A DNA stretch of 64,000 bases from Eubacteriaceae bacterium (GCA_902362435.1 CABIWW010000001.1:193684-257683), one strand, 5' to 3'; positions 28,196 through 38,603 are shown, numbered from the stretch's first letter. Made by a program: numbers and translations. Notes: a model not told the origin generated them from the sequence alone.

Positions 28196-29638
28196 TTATT
28201 CTTTTGCAAATCCCTGACTAAGGTCAGCTTCTTCAGGCTTCACGAGTTTAGTCTTATTGACGATCTTGTGGACTATGAACAGCAGTATGAACGCTATCGC
28301 TCCTATGTATGCCACCATGAATCCAAGTAATGAGAAATCTTTGTTTACGAAGAACTGCCCGACAACAACTATTATACAAAGCAGCATTGCAATGATCGGA
28401 CCGAGAGGGAACAGCTTAGCCTTGTATTTCAGTTCATCAAGAGAATGTCCCTGCGCTGCGAAGGCCTTTCTGAATCTGTAATGGCTGATGGCAATACCGA
28501 GCCATGCGATGAAGCCCGCAACACCTGATGCATTGACAAGCCACAGATATACGGAACCGTCTCCTACGAACGATCCCATGAATGCTGCCATTCCTATGAT
28601 CGTAGTAACGATGAGCGCATTGACCGGAACACCTCTTTTGTTGACTTTTTTGAACATCTTAGGTGCTTTACCTTCCATGGCCAGTGAATAAAGCATTCTT
28701 GTCGAAGCGAACATTCCTGAATTGCCACAGGACAGTACAGATGTAAGGATGACTGCATTCATGAGAGATGCTGCAGCGGCAATACCTGCGCGCTGGAATA
28801 TCAGTGTGAACGGACTCACTGATATGTTCTCTATACCGGTGTGAAGAAGATTAGGGTCGTCATATGGAAGCAGGAAACCGATAACAGTGATCGAACCTAT
28901 GTAAAACAGCATTATACGTACAAATACAGTTTTGATAGCTTTTGGTATGCTTTTCTCAGGATCTTTGACTTCACCGGCAGTGATACCTATAAGCTCGGTT
29001 CCCTGGAAAGAGAAACCTGCTATCATGAATATCCCTATGATCGCAGCGAATCCTCCCGGGAATGGCGCCTCACCTTTTGTCCAGTTGCTGAATCCCGGTG
29101 ACGTCCCGCCCATTATGCCGAAAATCATGAGGATTCCCACGATTAGGAATACGATGATCGTAACGACTTTGATCCCGGCAAACCAGAATTCACTCTCGCC
29201 GTATGCGCCGACCGAGAAGTAGTTTAGCAGGAACAGTATCGCAAGGAACAGGGCACTCCATATTAGCGAGTTGGAATCAGGCATCCAGTATTTTATTACT
29301 ATAGCCGCAGCTTCAAGTTCGGCGGCGACAGTGATCGCCCAGTTGTACCAGTAGTTCCACCCGAGTGCAAAACCCAGTGACGGGTCTACGAATTTCGAGG
29401 CATAAGTCTCGAAGGATCCTGTTACCGGCATGTATGTAGACATTTCGCCGAGACTTGTCATAAGGAAAAATACCATTATAGCTATACCGCCATAAGCAAT
29501 AAGTGCACCGCCGGGGCCTGCTTCATGAAGAGAGCCTCCGGTAGCTACAAACAGTCCTGTCCCGATAGCTCCTCCGATTGCTATCATGTTTACATGACGG
29601 ACTTTCAATCCTCGTTTGAGCTCATTGTTTTCTTTCAT
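28196..29638 (-). CDS. APC-family amino acid permease (AAT/LysP-like)
   Basis: A 12-helix amino acid permease of 480 residues. The N-terminus (MKENNELKRGLKVRHVNMIA) and helix-1 motif IGGAIGTGLFVATG are typical of the AAT group that takes up single amino acids with protons. ATG 29638 is chosen because ACAGGAGG lies just ahead; an in-frame ATG 39 bases upstream has no ribosome site. A sigma54 promoter and an upstream palindrome precede it, unlike the other permease at 11183. The SDR gene follows in the operon. Confidence 0.9.
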   Translation of the reverse strand: MKENNELKRGLKVRHVNMIAIGGAIGTGLFVATGGSLHEAGPGGALIAYGGIAIMVFFLMTSLGEMSTYMPVTGSFETYASKFVDPSLGFALGWNYWYNWAITVAAELEAAAIVIKYWMPDSNSLIWSALFLAILFLLNYFSVGAYGESEFWFAGIKVVTIIVFLIVGILMIFGIMGGTSPGFSNWTKGEAPFPGGFAAIIGIFMIAGFSFQGTELIGITAGEVKDPEKSIPKAIKTVFVRIMLFYIGSITVIGFLLPYDDPNLLHTGIENISVSPFTLIFQRAGIAAAASLMNAVILTSVLSCGNSGMFASTRMLYSLAMEGKAPKMFKKVNKRGVPVNALIVTTIIGMAAFMGSFVGDGSVYLWLVNASGVAGFIAWLGIAISHYRFRKAFAAQGHSLDELKYKAKLFPLGPIIAMLLCIIVVVGQFFVNKDFSLLGFMVAYIGAIAFILLFIVHKIVNKTKLVKPEEADLSQGFAKE

Positions 29639-29714
29639 AACAAAAAACCTCCTGTAACATAAAATAATCAGATACAATTACAATAATAATTCTCTATCCC
29701 GAATATTTTTTAAA

Positions 29715-29730
29715 GCAACAAATATGCCAA
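29715..29730 (-). promoter_or_regulatory. sigma54 (-24/-12) promoter of the permease-SDR operon
   Basis: On the minus strand TTGGCATATTTGTTGC has GG and GC exactly ten bases apart and fits the -24/-12 consensus. Predicted start near 29703, about 65 bases before ATG 29638. Confidence 0.78.
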
Positions 29731-29813
29731 TGCTGTAATTTTTATAATTATGCTGAAATTGCAGGCATTCACAGACATATGTCCTTAATGGAGCTTTATA
29801 TATCTGGTAGCAT

Positions 29814-29836
29814 AACAGGTTCAGAACGAACCTGTT
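29814..29836 (-). promoter_or_regulatory. putative sigma54 activator site AACAGGTTC-N5-GAACCTGTT
   Basis: A perfect 9-bp inverted repeat lies about 90 bases upstream of the -24/-12 promoter, as expected for an enhancer. The half-site AGGTTC is shared with the palindrome at 59315, but the spacing differs by three bases. Confidence 0.65.
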
Positions 29837-29966
29837 GAACCCGTTTGGAATCGGCGTTCCTGTATCGGGATATGGTGCAGGCTGTGAAAACGTCGAAGAT
29901 ATACTGCAGGGGTATCGGTATCCTGCTTAACCTGTATACATAACGGATAAGCTTGATTTGCAGGCG

Positions 29967-30014
29967 TCAAACTCCCGAGTTGGCGGGAAATCAGCGGATT
30001 TACAGGAAATCGGT
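29967..30014. repeat. dispersed repeat of about 49 nt, copy 2
   Basis: Same element as 27194-27242: CAAACTC, then GCGGGAAATCAGCGGATTTA and ACAGGAAATCGGTG. Here two mini-hairpins follow each other: AAATC-AGCG-GATTT and AAATC-GGTG-GATTT. Elsewhere in 29840-30117 I see only the palindromes listed. Confidence 0.65.
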
Positions 30015-30024
30015 GGATTTTTCT

Positions 30025-30057
30025 TGTTTACATGTAAAAAAAGTAGTAAACTGTAAA
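30025..30057 (+). promoter_or_regulatory. palindromes in the secDF promoter region
   Basis: GTTTACA (30025-30031) and TGTAAAC (30051-30057) form an inverted repeat, and TTTACATGTAAA (30026-30037) is itself palindromic. They lie 60-90 bases before the secDF ATG and look like an operator. No clean -35/-10 pair could be assigned. Confidence 0.45.
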
Positions 30058-30117
30058 CAGTATGATTAAATGGAATTATTAGTATCTGTTTAAACAAAAT
30101 CATAACCGGAGGATTAA

Positions 30118-32562
30118 ATGAATTACAATCTAAAACGATTTCTGGCAGTATTTTTTGTGATAATTATTGCCGCAGGATGGTACCTCACCATATTCGGTGC
30201 AGGTCCTGTAGATCCGTTGAAGGACAGGATAAAACTCGGCCTTGATATCAAGGGCGGCGTCTATGTAGTGATGGAGGCCAAGACTGATCTGACGGGAGAC
30301 GAGCTGAAGAAAGCCATGGAGCAGACTCAGACCGTCATCGAGGAGAGAGTCAACCAGCTGGGACTGGCTGAGCCGGTAGTCACTATTGAAGGTGACAAGC
30401 GAATAAGAGTAGAGCTGCCGGGTGCGGAAGATGCACAGGAAGCTATCGAACAGATCGGAAAGACCGCACAGCTGCAGTTTGCACTGGCAGACGGCACGAT
30501 CGTGCTCGACGGAGGAAATGTAAAGGATGCATCTGTCACCACAGACAGTCAGAAAGCAGGATATGCAGTGGCGCTCGAGTTTGACAGCGAAGGCTCGGAT
30601 CTGTTCTATCAGGCTACATCCACAGCATACAGCGGTTCGGTGACATCATCGATCGACGGAGTCCCGAACGACTCGATCATGATAATACTGGACGGTCAGA
30701 TCATCTCATATCCGCAGGTAAATGAGCCTATAAGCGGAGGAAAGTGCACGATCACAGGAAACTTCACGCAGGATGAGGCTTCCAATCTGGCTGCACTGAT
30801 CAGAGGAGGCGCACTGCCTCTGGAGCTCAACGAAGTCAACTCTTCGGTACAGTCAGCAAAGATCGGATATAACGCTCTGGAAATGAGTGTATACGCAGGA
30901 CTCATAGGCCTTGCCATAATACTGATCCTCATGCTCGTCGCATACAAAGGCATGGGTATCGCTGCAGACCTTGCTCTGCTTTTCTACGTTATAATCGTAC
31001 TCAATATCATAGCTGCGATGGGAAGCGTGCTGACGCTGCCTGGAATAGCGGGTATAATACTGTCGGTAGGTATGGCGGTAGATGCCAACGTCGTCATCTT
31101 CTCGAGGATAAGAGAGGAGATAGAAGGCGGCAAGACGGTGCGCTCCGCAGTACAGTCAGGTTTCAAACGTGCTATGAGCACTGTAATAGACTCACAGGTA
31201 ACTACGCTCATAGCTGCCGTGATACTTTATGAGATCGGTACAAGCTCCGTAAAGGGCTTTGCGTGGACGTTCATGATAGGTATCATCGTCAGCATTTTCA
31301 CTGCTGTAGTCGTTACACAGCTTTATGTGAGCCTGATGTCGGGCGGCAAGAGAACGGGAAGCAAGGCGTTCTTCGGTATAAACAAGAACAACAGAGCATC
31401 ATTCTCTATACATAAGGATCTTCATTTTATCAAATACAGAAAGATATACTACGGTATTTCGATACTGATCATGGCAGTGGGACTCATCTGCGGAGTGGCA
31501 AGAGGCCTCAACTACGGTATAGACTTCACAGGCGGAACGATGATCCAGATGGATATGGGCAAGACCGTCAAGATATCCGAGGTGGAAAAGGCTATCGAGA
31601 GCTACAAGCTCGATCCTGAGATCATCTATTCGGGAGAAAACAACGATCAGATCGTTATCAGAACGATCAAGTCTCTCGACAGCGATGCGAGGGCTGAAGT
31701 CATCGGAAGCATCAACGAAGCGTTCGGCACCACACAGGATGACGTTGTAGAAGAAGAACTGTTCGGCCCTTCGGTAGGAAAAGAACTCAGAAACAACGCG
31801 ATCCTCGCCACACTGCTTGCAGCAGTCTGCATGTTCATTTATATAAGGCTCAGGTTCTCGCAGTGGAAATTCGGCGGAGCGGCTCTTCTGGGCGTGCTTC
31901 ACGACGTGCTGATAGTGCTTGCGTTCTATTCGATATTCAATATAACGATAAACAATCCGTTCATCGCGGGTATACTTACTGTAGTGGGTTACTCGATAAA
32001 CGACACTATCGTTGTATTCGACAGGATACGTGAAAACATCAAGTTCATGAGGAAGGGAAATACGGAAGAGCTCGTTGACAGGAGTATAACCCAGACTCTG
32101 GGAAGATCACTGATGACGTCGGCGACTACGCTGATCGTTATGGTGCCGCTTCTCATCATGGCAGGAGATGCGATCAGAGAATTCGTTCTCCCGCTCATGG
32201 TCGGAATCATCGCAGGTGCATATTCGTCGATCGGTATATGCAGTCCTCTGTACTATGATTTCTCAGGTCACGGCAAGCTTTCGGACTACGAAAAGCATGT
32301 GAAGGCGAACAAGAAGAAGCAGGCAAAGGAAGCTAAGAAGGCAGCACTCGTGCAGGATACAGAAAAGGCAGAGAAAGCAGATGCGGTAAAGGCTGACGAT
32401 GCCGAGCCGGCCGCAGCAGAAGATACATCGGTAAAAACAGCTGCGTCAGAAGCTGCAGGTGAGGCTCCGGCACAGAAGCAGACAGCTCCGAAAAAGAACG
32501 GAAATCCTGCTGCGAACCAGAAGAGATCGAAACGCTATGTAAAGGGCAATAATAAGAAGTAA
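30118..32562 (+). CDS. secDF: SecDF fusion protein
   Basis: This protein-export motor subunit uses the proton gradient to pull exported proteins through SecYEG. SecD and SecF are fused: helix 1 at residues 8-27, the SecD extracellular P1 region (IKLGLDIKGGVYVVME), the SecD helix block (about 255-420, with VDANVVIFSRIREEI), a new first helix of SecF (about 445-465, then GLNYGIDFTGGTMIQ) and the SecF block (about 560-720, NDTIVVFDRIRENI). The C-terminal 90 residues are rich in Ala, Lys and Glu and are not part of the conserved fold. It heads the long housekeeping run; rel starts 17 bases later. Confidence 0.95.
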   Translation: MNYNLKRFLAVFFVIIIAAGWYLTIFGAGPVDPLKDRIKLGLDIKGGVYVVMEAKTDLTGDELKKAMEQTQTVIEERVNQLGLAEPVVTIEGDKRIRVELPGAEDAQEAIEQIGKTAQLQFALADGTIVLDGGNVKDASVTTDSQKAGYAVALEFDSEGSDLFYQATSTAYSGSVTSSIDGVPNDSIMIILDGQIISYPQVNEPISGGKCTITGNFTQDEASNLAALIRGGALPLELNEVNSSVQSAKIGYNALEMSVYAGLIGLAIILILMLVAYKGMGIAADLALLFYVIIVLNIIAAMGSVLTLPGIAGIILSVGMAVDANVVIFSRIREEIEGGKTVRSAVQSGFKRAMSTVIDSQVTTLIAAVILYEIGTSSVKGFAWTFMIGIIVSIFTAVVVTQLYVSLMSGGKRTGSKAFFGINKNNRASFSIHKDLHFIKYRKIYYGISILIMAVGLICGVARGLNYGIDFTGGTMIQMDMGKTVKISEVEKAIESYKLDPEIIYSGENNDQIVIRTIKSLDSDARAEVIGSINEAFGTTQDDVVEEELFGPSVGKELRNNAILATLLAAVCMFIYIRLRFSQWKFGGAALLGVLHDVLIVLAFYSIFNITINNPFIAGILTVVGYSINDTIVVFDRIRENIKFMRKGNTEELVDRSITQTLGRSLMTSATTLIVMVPLLIMAGDAIREFVLPLMVGIIAGAYSSIGICSPLYYDFSGHGKLSDYEKHVKANKKKQAKEAKKAALVQDTEKAEKADAVKADDAEPAAAEDTSVKTAASEAAGEAPAQKQTAPKKNGNPAANQKRSKRYVKGNNKK

Positions 32563-32578
32563 AGGGCATTCGCACATT

Positions 32579-34783
32579 ATGAAAAAAAGACGTGAATTTT
32601 TAGAGACAATCAAAAATTTCAATCCAAACTATGATATGGAGGCTATCGCACATGCCTATGATGTAGCTGAAAAGATGCATCGCGGCCAGTTGCGCAAATC
32701 AGGTGAACCGTACCTGATCCATCCGATGGCGGTGGCGGAGATACTGGCAGACCTCGGCATGGACGAGGAGACGATCATAGCTGGACTTTTACATGATGTT
32801 GTGGAAGACACCGAGTATACATCGGAGCAGCTCATCGATGAATTCGGTGAGGAGATAGGGCTTCTCGTGGACGGAGTCACAAAGCTCGGTTCGCTGAAGT
32901 TCAAGAACAAGGAGGAGCGTCAGGTAGAGAACCTCAGAAAGATGTTCCTCGCGATGTCAAAAGATATCAGAGTCCTCATCATCAAGCTTTCGGACAGGCT
33001 TCACAACCTGAGGACCATCAACTATATGACGCATGACAAGATAATCGAGAAATGCAGGGAGACGCTGGACATATACGCGCCTCTCGCTGCAAGACTCGGT
33101 ATCTATGCGATGAAGATGGAGCTCGAGGATATCGCGCTGAAGTTCCTTGAGCCCGAAGCTTACTACGAGCTCGCCGAACAGGTGAATGAGCGCAAGGAGG
33201 AACGTGAGAAATCCATCGAGCAGGTCGTGGCGCAGATAAAGCAGACGCTTGATGAGATAGGCATCAAATACGACATATACGGTCGCTCGAAGCATTTTTA
33301 CAGCATTTACAAGAAGATGAAATACCAGCACAAGAACCTGGACGAGATCTTCGATCTGATGGCGGTGAGGATCATAGTGGAGACAGTCAGAGACTGTTAC
33401 GCTGTGCTCGGGCTGGTGCATACGATGTGGACGCCGATACCGGGACGCTTCAAGGACTATATCGCGATGCCGAAGCCGAACATGTACCAGTCGCTCCATA
33501 CGACGGTGATAAGCGACAGCGGCAAGCCTTTCGAGATACAGATCAGGACATATGAGATGCACAGGATAGCCGAATACGGTATCGCAGCTCACTGGAAATA
33601 CAAGGAGGGCATCGTTTCGGACAGGGAGGAAGTCAAGCTTTCATGGCTGAGACAGGCGCTGGAATGGCAGAAGGATGTCAAGGATCCGAAGGAATTCATG
33701 GAATCTCTGAAGATGGATCTGTTCTCAAGCCAGGTGTTCGTATTCACTCCTCAGGGCGACGTCATAGAGCTGCCGGCAGGCTCGACGCCGCTGGACTTTG
33801 CATTCAAGATACATTCGGATGTCGGGTGCAAATGCGTAGGTGCACGCGTGAACGGCAAAATGGTGACTATAGATCACCAGCTGGAAAACGGCAACATAGT
33901 GGAGATCGTCACGTCTCCGAACGCTGCAGGACCTAGCATAGACTGGCTCAAGATCGCAAAGAGCAGTTCGGCGCGAAACAAGATAAGACAGTGGCTCAAA
34001 AAAGAAAACAGGAGCGATCTCGTCGATCGCGGCAAGGATCTGCTGGACAAGTATATCAGAAAGAAGGGGCACGATCCGAGAGAACTGCTGAAGAGCGCAT
34101 TCATAACCAGAGCGGTCAAGGAGTTCGGATACAAGAACAGCGACGAGCTTTACAATCAGCTGTCCGGCGGAGGCACTCTGCTCAACAAGCTGATGAATTC
34201 GCTGCTCAAATACGATGCTGAAGCTAAAGAAATAGAAGCCGAAAAGGAAAGAAGTCTGATCGAGAATCTCCACGAGATGAGCGAGAAGACTATAAAGCGT
34301 AACCAGCACAACAGGCAGAAGCGCGAGGACAATTCCGGCATCGTGGTGGATGGCGTGGACAACCTGATGATAAGGATCGCACGATGCTGCAACCCTGTTC
34401 CGGGCGATGACATAGTTGGATTCATCACGAAAGGAAGAGGCATTTCCGTCCACAGGAAAGACTGCGACAATCTCAAATCTCTGTCTCCGGCGGAGAAGGC
34501 GAGATTCATCGACGTCAGCTGGGGCCAGGATATCCTCGACAAGTCTTTCGATACGGAGATATGTATCATCGCGAAGGATCAGAAGAGCATGCTTTCCAGC
34601 ATATCCAAGATCTGCGAGGATATGGATGTGCACATATCAGGGCTGAATGCAAAAGCTGAAAAAGACGAGACAGTGAAGATCAATCTCACACTTTCGATAC
34701 AGAACAAGAACCAGATGGAAAAGATATGCAGGTCACTAAAGGGAATACCTGGCATAATGGAGGCGTACAGGACAACGACATGA
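32579..34783 (+). CDS. rel: bifunctional (p)ppGpp synthetase/hydrolase
   Basis: This enzyme makes and degrades the alarmone (p)ppGpp in response to starvation, acting at the ribosome. Domains in order: HD hydrolase (residues about 45-150, [11 protein letters not shown]), synthetase (about 235-350, [19 protein letters not shown]), TGS (about 385-445), the helical/zinc-finger region ([11 protein letters not shown]) and a C-terminal ACT domain (about 655-730). Both catalytic sites look intact. Length 734 is typical of Rel. The stop codon overlaps the dtd start (ATGA), indicating translational coupling. Confidence 0.95.
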   Translation: MKKRREFLETIKNFNPNYDMEAIAHAYDVAEKMHRGQLRKSGEPYLIHPMAVAEILADLGMDEETIIAGLLHDVVEDTEYTSEQLIDEFGEEIGLLVDGVTKLGSLKFKNKEERQVENLRKMFLAMSKDIRVLIIKLSDRLHNLRTINYMTHDKIIEKCRETLDIYAPLAARLGIYAMKMELEDIALKFLEPEAYYELAEQVNERKEEREKSIEQVVAQIKQTLDEIGIKYDIYGRSKHFYSIYKKMKYQHKNLDEIFDLMAVRIIVETVRDCYAVLGLVHTMWTPIPGRFKDYIAMPKPNMYQSLHTTVISDSGKPFEIQIRTYEMHRIAEYGIAAHWKYKEGIVSDREEVKLSWLRQALEWQKDVKDPKEFMESLKMDLFSSQVFVFTPQGDVIELPAGSTPLDFAFKIHSDVGCKCVGARVNGKMVTIDHQLENGNIVEIVTSPNAAGPSIDWLKIAKSSSARNKIRQWLKKENRSDLVDRGKDLLDKYIRKKGHDPRELLKSAFITRAVKEFGYKNSDELYNQLSGGGTLLNKLMNSLLKYDAEAKEIEAEKERSLIENLHEMSEKTIKRNQHNRQKREDNSGIVVDGVDNLMIRIARCCNPVPGDDIVGFITKGRGISVHRKDCDNLKSLSPAEKARFIDVSWGQDILDKSFDTEICIIAKDQKSMLSSISKICEDMDVHISGLNAKAEKDETVKINLTLSIQNKNQMEKICRSLKGIPGIMEAYRTTT

Positions 34784-35229
34784 GAGCAGTAGTACAGAGA
34801 GTCACAGAAAGCCGTGTGACTGTTGACGGAAAGATCACAGGCGAGATAGGAAAAGGACTGATGGTGCTGATCGGCGTAGAGGACGGCGACGGTGAAAAAG
34901 ACGCTGAATATATAGCGGGCAAGGTAACGGGTCTGCGCATTTTCGAGGACGAAAACGACAAGCTGAACCTGTCTGTAAAGGATATCGGAGGCGCTGTCCT
35001 GGCAGTTTCACAGTTCACGCTTCTCGGCGACGTCAGAAAAGGAAAGAGACCGAGCTTTACGAAAGCCGCAGCGCCGGAGGAAGCCAACGCGCTTTACAGA
35101 AAAGTCATAGAGCTGATACAGGCGGAAGACATCCACGTCGAAGAAGGGATATTCCGCGCCGACATGATGGTCGAGATACACAATGACGGCCCTGTGACGA
35201 TACTTCTTGACAGCAATAAAAACTTTTAG
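34780..35229 (+). CDS. dtd: D-aminoacyl-tRNA deacylase
   Basis: It hydrolyses D-amino acids (and glycine mischarged on tRNA-Ala) from tRNA, a cytosolic quality-control step. The protein is 149 residues, the family norm, starting [13 protein letters not shown]. The SQFTL motif and the C-terminal GPVTILLD (Gly-cisPro chirality filter) are present. The ATG overlaps the rel stop; the rel-dtd pair is a common Firmicute arrangement. Confidence 0.94.
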   Translation: MRAVVQRVTESRVTVDGKITGEIGKGLMVLIGVEDGDGEKDAEYIAGKVTGLRIFEDENDKLNLSVKDIGGAVLAVSQFTLLGDVRKGKRPSFTKAAAPEEANALYRKVIELIQAEDIHVEEGIFRADMMVEIHNDGPVTILLDSNKNF

Positions 35230-35245
35230 AAGGAGATATACAAAA

Positions 35246-35869
35246 ATGAAGATAACATGTATGCCCAGCGGACCGCTGGGAGTGAACACATACCTGGTAG
35301 TCGATGAGGAAACTAAAGAAGGCTTCATCGTGGATCCGGGCGGATACAACCCGAAGCTGACTAAGAAAGTCAGCGATAAGGGAATAGCGATCAAATACAT
35401 CGTGCTTACACACGGGCACGCAGATCACATTTCAGGTGTGAATGAGCATCTTGATGATTTTCCTGATGCAAAGGTCGTTGTGCACACGAATGAAAAGCCG
35501 ATGCTGGAGGATCCGCGAGCGAACCAGAGTCTCATGTTCGGATCGGCTCAGACTGTGAACGGAGACATATTCGTGAACGACGGAGATGAGCTCGAAGTAG
35601 GCAATCTCAAGCTCAAGTTCATATTCACGCCGGGACATACGCCTGGAGGAATGTGCATCTACGTAGAGTCGGAAGATGTGCTGTTCAGCGGAGACACGCT
35701 GTTCAGACAGTCGATCGGAAGGACCGACTTCCCGGGCGGATCGTTCAGGGATCTGGCAGATGCAGTCCACACGAAGCTGTTCATACTTCCGGATCAGACA
35801 GTCGTGCTGCCGGGACACATGGGACAGACCAGCATAGGATTCGAGAAAGAGAACAATCCTTTTGTATAG
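35246..35869 (+). CDS. MBL-fold hydrolase (glyoxalase II-like)
   Basis: A zinc-dependent metallo-beta-lactamase-fold enzyme of 207 residues. Metal motifs include THGHADHISG (HxHxDH, about residue 53), the TPGHTPGGM His region and a late PGHMGQT. Such proteins beside rel/dtd resemble YcbL-type hydroxyacylglutathione-like hydrolases that lack the second glyoxalase II domain; the physiological substrate is unknown. AGAAGGAGATATA precedes ATG 35246. The gene ends five bases before the preferred hemZ start. Confidence 0.88.
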   Translation: MKITCMPSGPLGVNTYLVVDEETKEGFIVDPGGYNPKLTKKVSDKGIAIKYIVLTHGHADHISGVNEHLDDFPDAKVVVHTNEKPMLEDPRANQSLMFGSAQTVNGDIFVNDGDELEVGNLKLKFIFTPGHTPGGMCIYVESEDVLFSGDTLFRQSIGRTDFPGGSFRDLADAVHTKLFILPDQTVVLPGHMGQTSIGFEKENNPFV

Positions 35870-35873
35870 ATGT

Positions 35874-37325
35874 ATGTTGAAGGGTGTGGAAAATCCGCAC
35901 CAGTATGAGGAACTGATAAAAGTGTTCATGCCGAAGGGCATGTACGAAATATACAGCGGCGATGGAGGCTTCAGGCACGGTGATCAGGAGATACCCGGGG
36001 TATCCGGAGTTTCTGACGCAGCAGGATGTGCAGGATGCGGATCCGGTGCAGCACCCGGTGTGCAGGGGCCATCCGGCATGCCGGAGGACTGCAGAGTCTT
36101 CAGCTTCAACGGCGACCGCGAGGCGCTGAAGCGCGAGATGTACAGGAGCCTGGAGCTTTACACGGGAAAAAGCCCGAAGTGGGGTGTGCTCACAGGGATA
36201 AGACCGGTAAAGCTTGCAGGAGAGATCCTGGATTCATGCGGCAGCATGATAGAACTGGAGAGGATACTGAAAGAGAAATATCTGCTCCATCAGGACAAAG
36301 CGGATCTGGTCACGGACATACTGCAGTATCAGAGGCAGACAGCAGGCCGTCCGGAGCCGGGAAGTCTCGGGATGTACATAGGTATACCATTCTGCCCGAC
36401 GAGATGCCTGTACTGCTCCTTCACTTCGAACCAGGTGCCGGAGCCGGAGATCGACAGATATCTGCAGGCGCTTTACAGCGAGATAGAATACTGTGCTGCG
36501 AAGATAAAAGAAAAACATATCCCTCTCGAGTCGATATACATCGGAGGGGGAACGCCTACGACGCTGAACGAGTCACAGCTGGAGGAGCTGCTGTCGAGGA
36601 TAACAGATCTGTTCGACACGGGAAATCTCAGCGAATTCACGGTCGAGGCAGGCCGTCCGGACACGTTCACCGAAGACAAGCTGAGGATCATCAGGGCAGC
36701 CGGAGCAGGCAGGATAAGCATCAATCCGCAGACGATGAAGGAAGAGACGCTGCAGCTCATAGGCAGACGTCATACGGTCAGCCAGACGGAGCAGGCATTC
36801 GAGATGGCGCGCAGGGTCGGCATCGACTGCATAAATGCGGATCTGATAGCAGGACTTCCGGGAGAGAGCTTTGAGGATTTCTGCAGCAGCCTGCAGCGCA
36901 TAGCGGACACAGGAGCCGAGAACATCACGCTCCACACTCTTGCGGTAAAACGCGCGTCCGTGCTCAAGGAGCTGGACGAGGAATACAATTACAAGAACGA
37001 GGAGCTGTGCACGGCAATGCTGGATCACGCTCTGAAATACCTGAGAGAAAGAGGATACAGACCGTACTATCTATACAGGCAGAAGCACACCTCGGGCAAT
37101 ACCGAGAATCTGGGATTCTGCAGAGATGACAAGGTGTCGGTCTACAATATAAGGATCATGGAAGAGGCACAGTCCATACTGGCGCTCGGCGCCGGCGGGA
37201 TGAGCAAAGTCTATTTTCCTGAGGAAAACAGGCTCGAGAGAGTCGCTAACGTTTCAAATTACCAGATCTACATCGACAGGATCGGTGAAATGATAGAGAG
37301 AAAAGAAAAGAACTTTTGGAGGTAA
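35874..37325 (+). CDS. hemZ: HemZ-type radical SAM protein
   Basis: The family is oxygen-independent coproporphyrinogen III oxidase-like radical SAM proteins. The cluster motif CPTRCLYC is near residue 174, followed by the conserved YIGGGTPT and GLPGE segments. ATG 35874 (five bases after the previous stop) is preferred; a TTG at 35862 would overlap. Residues about 29-72 form a Gly/Ala/Ser-rich stretch (VSGVSDAAGCAGCGSGAA) that looks like an insertion in the N-terminal domain. HemZ in Clostridia often sits beside hisS and rel, as here; no other haem gene is in the window, so a role other than haem synthesis is possible. Confidence 0.87.
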   Translation: MLKGVENPHQYEELIKVFMPKGMYEIYSGDGGFRHGDQEIPGVSGVSDAAGCAGCGSGAAPGVQGPSGMPEDCRVFSFNGDREALKREMYRSLELYTGKSPKWGVLTGIRPVKLAGEILDSCGSMIELERILKEKYLLHQDKADLVTDILQYQRQTAGRPEPGSLGMYIGIPFCPTRCLYCSFTSNQVPEPEIDRYLQALYSEIEYCAAKIKEKHIPLESIYIGGGTPTTLNESQLEELLSRITDLFDTGNLSEFTVEAGRPDTFTEDKLRIIRAAGAGRISINPQTMKEETLQLIGRRHTVSQTEQAFEMARRVGIDCINADLIAGLPGESFEDFCSSLQRIADTGAENITLHTLAVKRASVLKELDEEYNYKNEELCTAMLDHALKYLRERGYRPYYLYRQKHTSGNTENLGFCRDDKVSVYNIRIMEEAQSILALGAGGMSKVYFPEENRLERVANVSNYQIYIDRIGEMIERKEKNFWR

Positions 37326-37329
37326 CAAT

Positions 37330-38583
37330 ATGTTGACGAATGCGCCTAAAGGGACGAAAGACATGCTGCCCGATCAGGCATACAAATGGCACTATATAGA
37401 AGAAGCCTTTGCCGAGATATGCAGGAATTACGGCTTTGAAGAGATCAGGACACCGGTGTTCGAGCATACTGAGCTGTTTCAGAGAGGCGTGGGAGACACT
37501 ACCGATATCGTCCAGAAGGAGATGTACAGCTTCCAGGATTATGGAAAGCGCAATATCACGCTGAAGCCGGAGGGCACTTCGCCTGCAGTCAGAGCATTTG
37601 TAGAACACAAGCTCTATGCGGGAGCGCAGCCGAGCAAATACTATTACAACATCCCGTGCTTCAGATATGAAAAGCCGCAGTCGGGAAGACTCAGAGAGTT
37701 CCACCAGTTCGGCATCGAGACTTTCGGCACGTCCGACATGATGGCGGACGCCGAGATCATCAGTCTGGCGTATGATTTCCTGAAGGAAATGGGAATAACT
37801 GATATAGAGCTTCGCATCAACAGCGTGGGATGTCCTGAATGCAGGAAAAACCACAGGCAGTCGCTGAGGACTTTCCTCGAGCCTAAGTACGATCAGCTCT
37901 GCGACACGTGCAAGGACAGATTCGACAGGAATCCTATGAGGATACTGGACTGCAAATCGCCTGTATGTCACGAGCTGGTGCAGGGTGCGCCTGTGATGCT
38001 CGATTACCTGTGCGACGACTGCAGAGACGCGTTCGAACAGCTCAAGGCAAACCTCGATGCGATGGGTATCGAATACACCGTTGATCCGGGGATCGTGAGA
38101 GGCCTCGACTACTATACGAAGACAGCATTCGAATTCGTCACAACGAAGATCGGAGCTCAGGGTACCGTGTGCGGCGGCGGCAGATACGACCACCTCGTTG
38201 AGGAGATCGGCGGCCCTGCAACTCCGGGAGTCGGATTCGGACTCGGCAAGGAGAGACTGCTGCTCACGATGGAGGCATGCGGAGCAGAGATACCTGAGCC
38301 GGACGGCACAGACGTGTTCATCGCATTCATGGGTGACGATGCAAAGGCTGCAGGTCTCAAGCTGCTGAGACAGCTCAGACAGAAGGGTGTCAGCGCTCAG
38401 ATGGACATCATGGGCAGGAACATCAAGAACCAGTTCAAATACGCGAACAGGATAAAAGCGAAGAAGACAGTTGTTATAGGCCAGGACGAGCTGGAAAATA
38501 ACAGCTTTGCGATAAAAGACATGGCGACATCGGAACAGACTACGGTATCGATGGAGAACATAATAGAAGAATTAATGAAATAG
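37330..38583 (+). CDS. hisS: histidyl-tRNA synthetase
   Basis: It charges tRNA-His. It is a class II synthetase with 417 residues: motif 2 ([19 protein letters not shown]), the histidine-A signature [11 protein letters not shown] and motif 3 ([12 protein letters not shown]) are clear, with a C-terminal anticodon-binding domain. The ribosome site TTTTGGAGG lies inside the end of hemZ. No T-box leader precedes it, since the gap to hemZ is only four bases. Confidence 0.95.
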   Translation: MLTNAPKGTKDMLPDQAYKWHYIEEAFAEICRNYGFEEIRTPVFEHTELFQRGVGDTTDIVQKEMYSFQDYGKRNITLKPEGTSPAVRAFVEHKLYAGAQPSKYYYNIPCFRYEKPQSGRLREFHQFGIETFGTSDMMADAEIISLAYDFLKEMGITDIELRINSVGCPECRKNHRQSLRTFLEPKYDQLCDTCKDRFDRNPMRILDCKSPVCHELVQGAPVMLDYLCDDCRDAFEQLKANLDAMGIEYTVDPGIVRGLDYYTKTAFEFVTTKIGAQGTVCGGGRYDHLVEEIGGPATPGVGFGLGKERLLLTMEACGAEIPEPDGTDVFIAFMGDDAKAAGLKLLRQLRQKGVSAQMDIMGRNIKNQFKYANRIKAKKTVVIGQDELENNSFAIKDMATSEQTTVSMENIIEELMK

Positions 38584-38603
38584 ATCAGGAGCAGGAGAGA
38601 AAG

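Noticed and set aside
29979..29996. Rightward sigma54 promoter TTGGCGGGAAATCAGC before secDF
   Set aside because: Spacing fits but the -12 element reads CAGC instead of TTGC, and the sequence is part of a dispersed repeat whose other copy lacks the GG.
37300..37330. T-box leaders for hisS, aspS or leuS
   Set aside because: Gaps to the preceding genes are 4, 20 and 15 bases, too short for a T-box; no specifier or antiterminator sequence is visible.
37246..38193. Leftward long ORFs opposite hisS and similar antisense frames (for example opposite glnA, the 59542 gene and the CBS protein)
   Set aside because: They mirror the codon structure of well-identified genes on the other strand, have no ribosome sites or family features, and are shadows.
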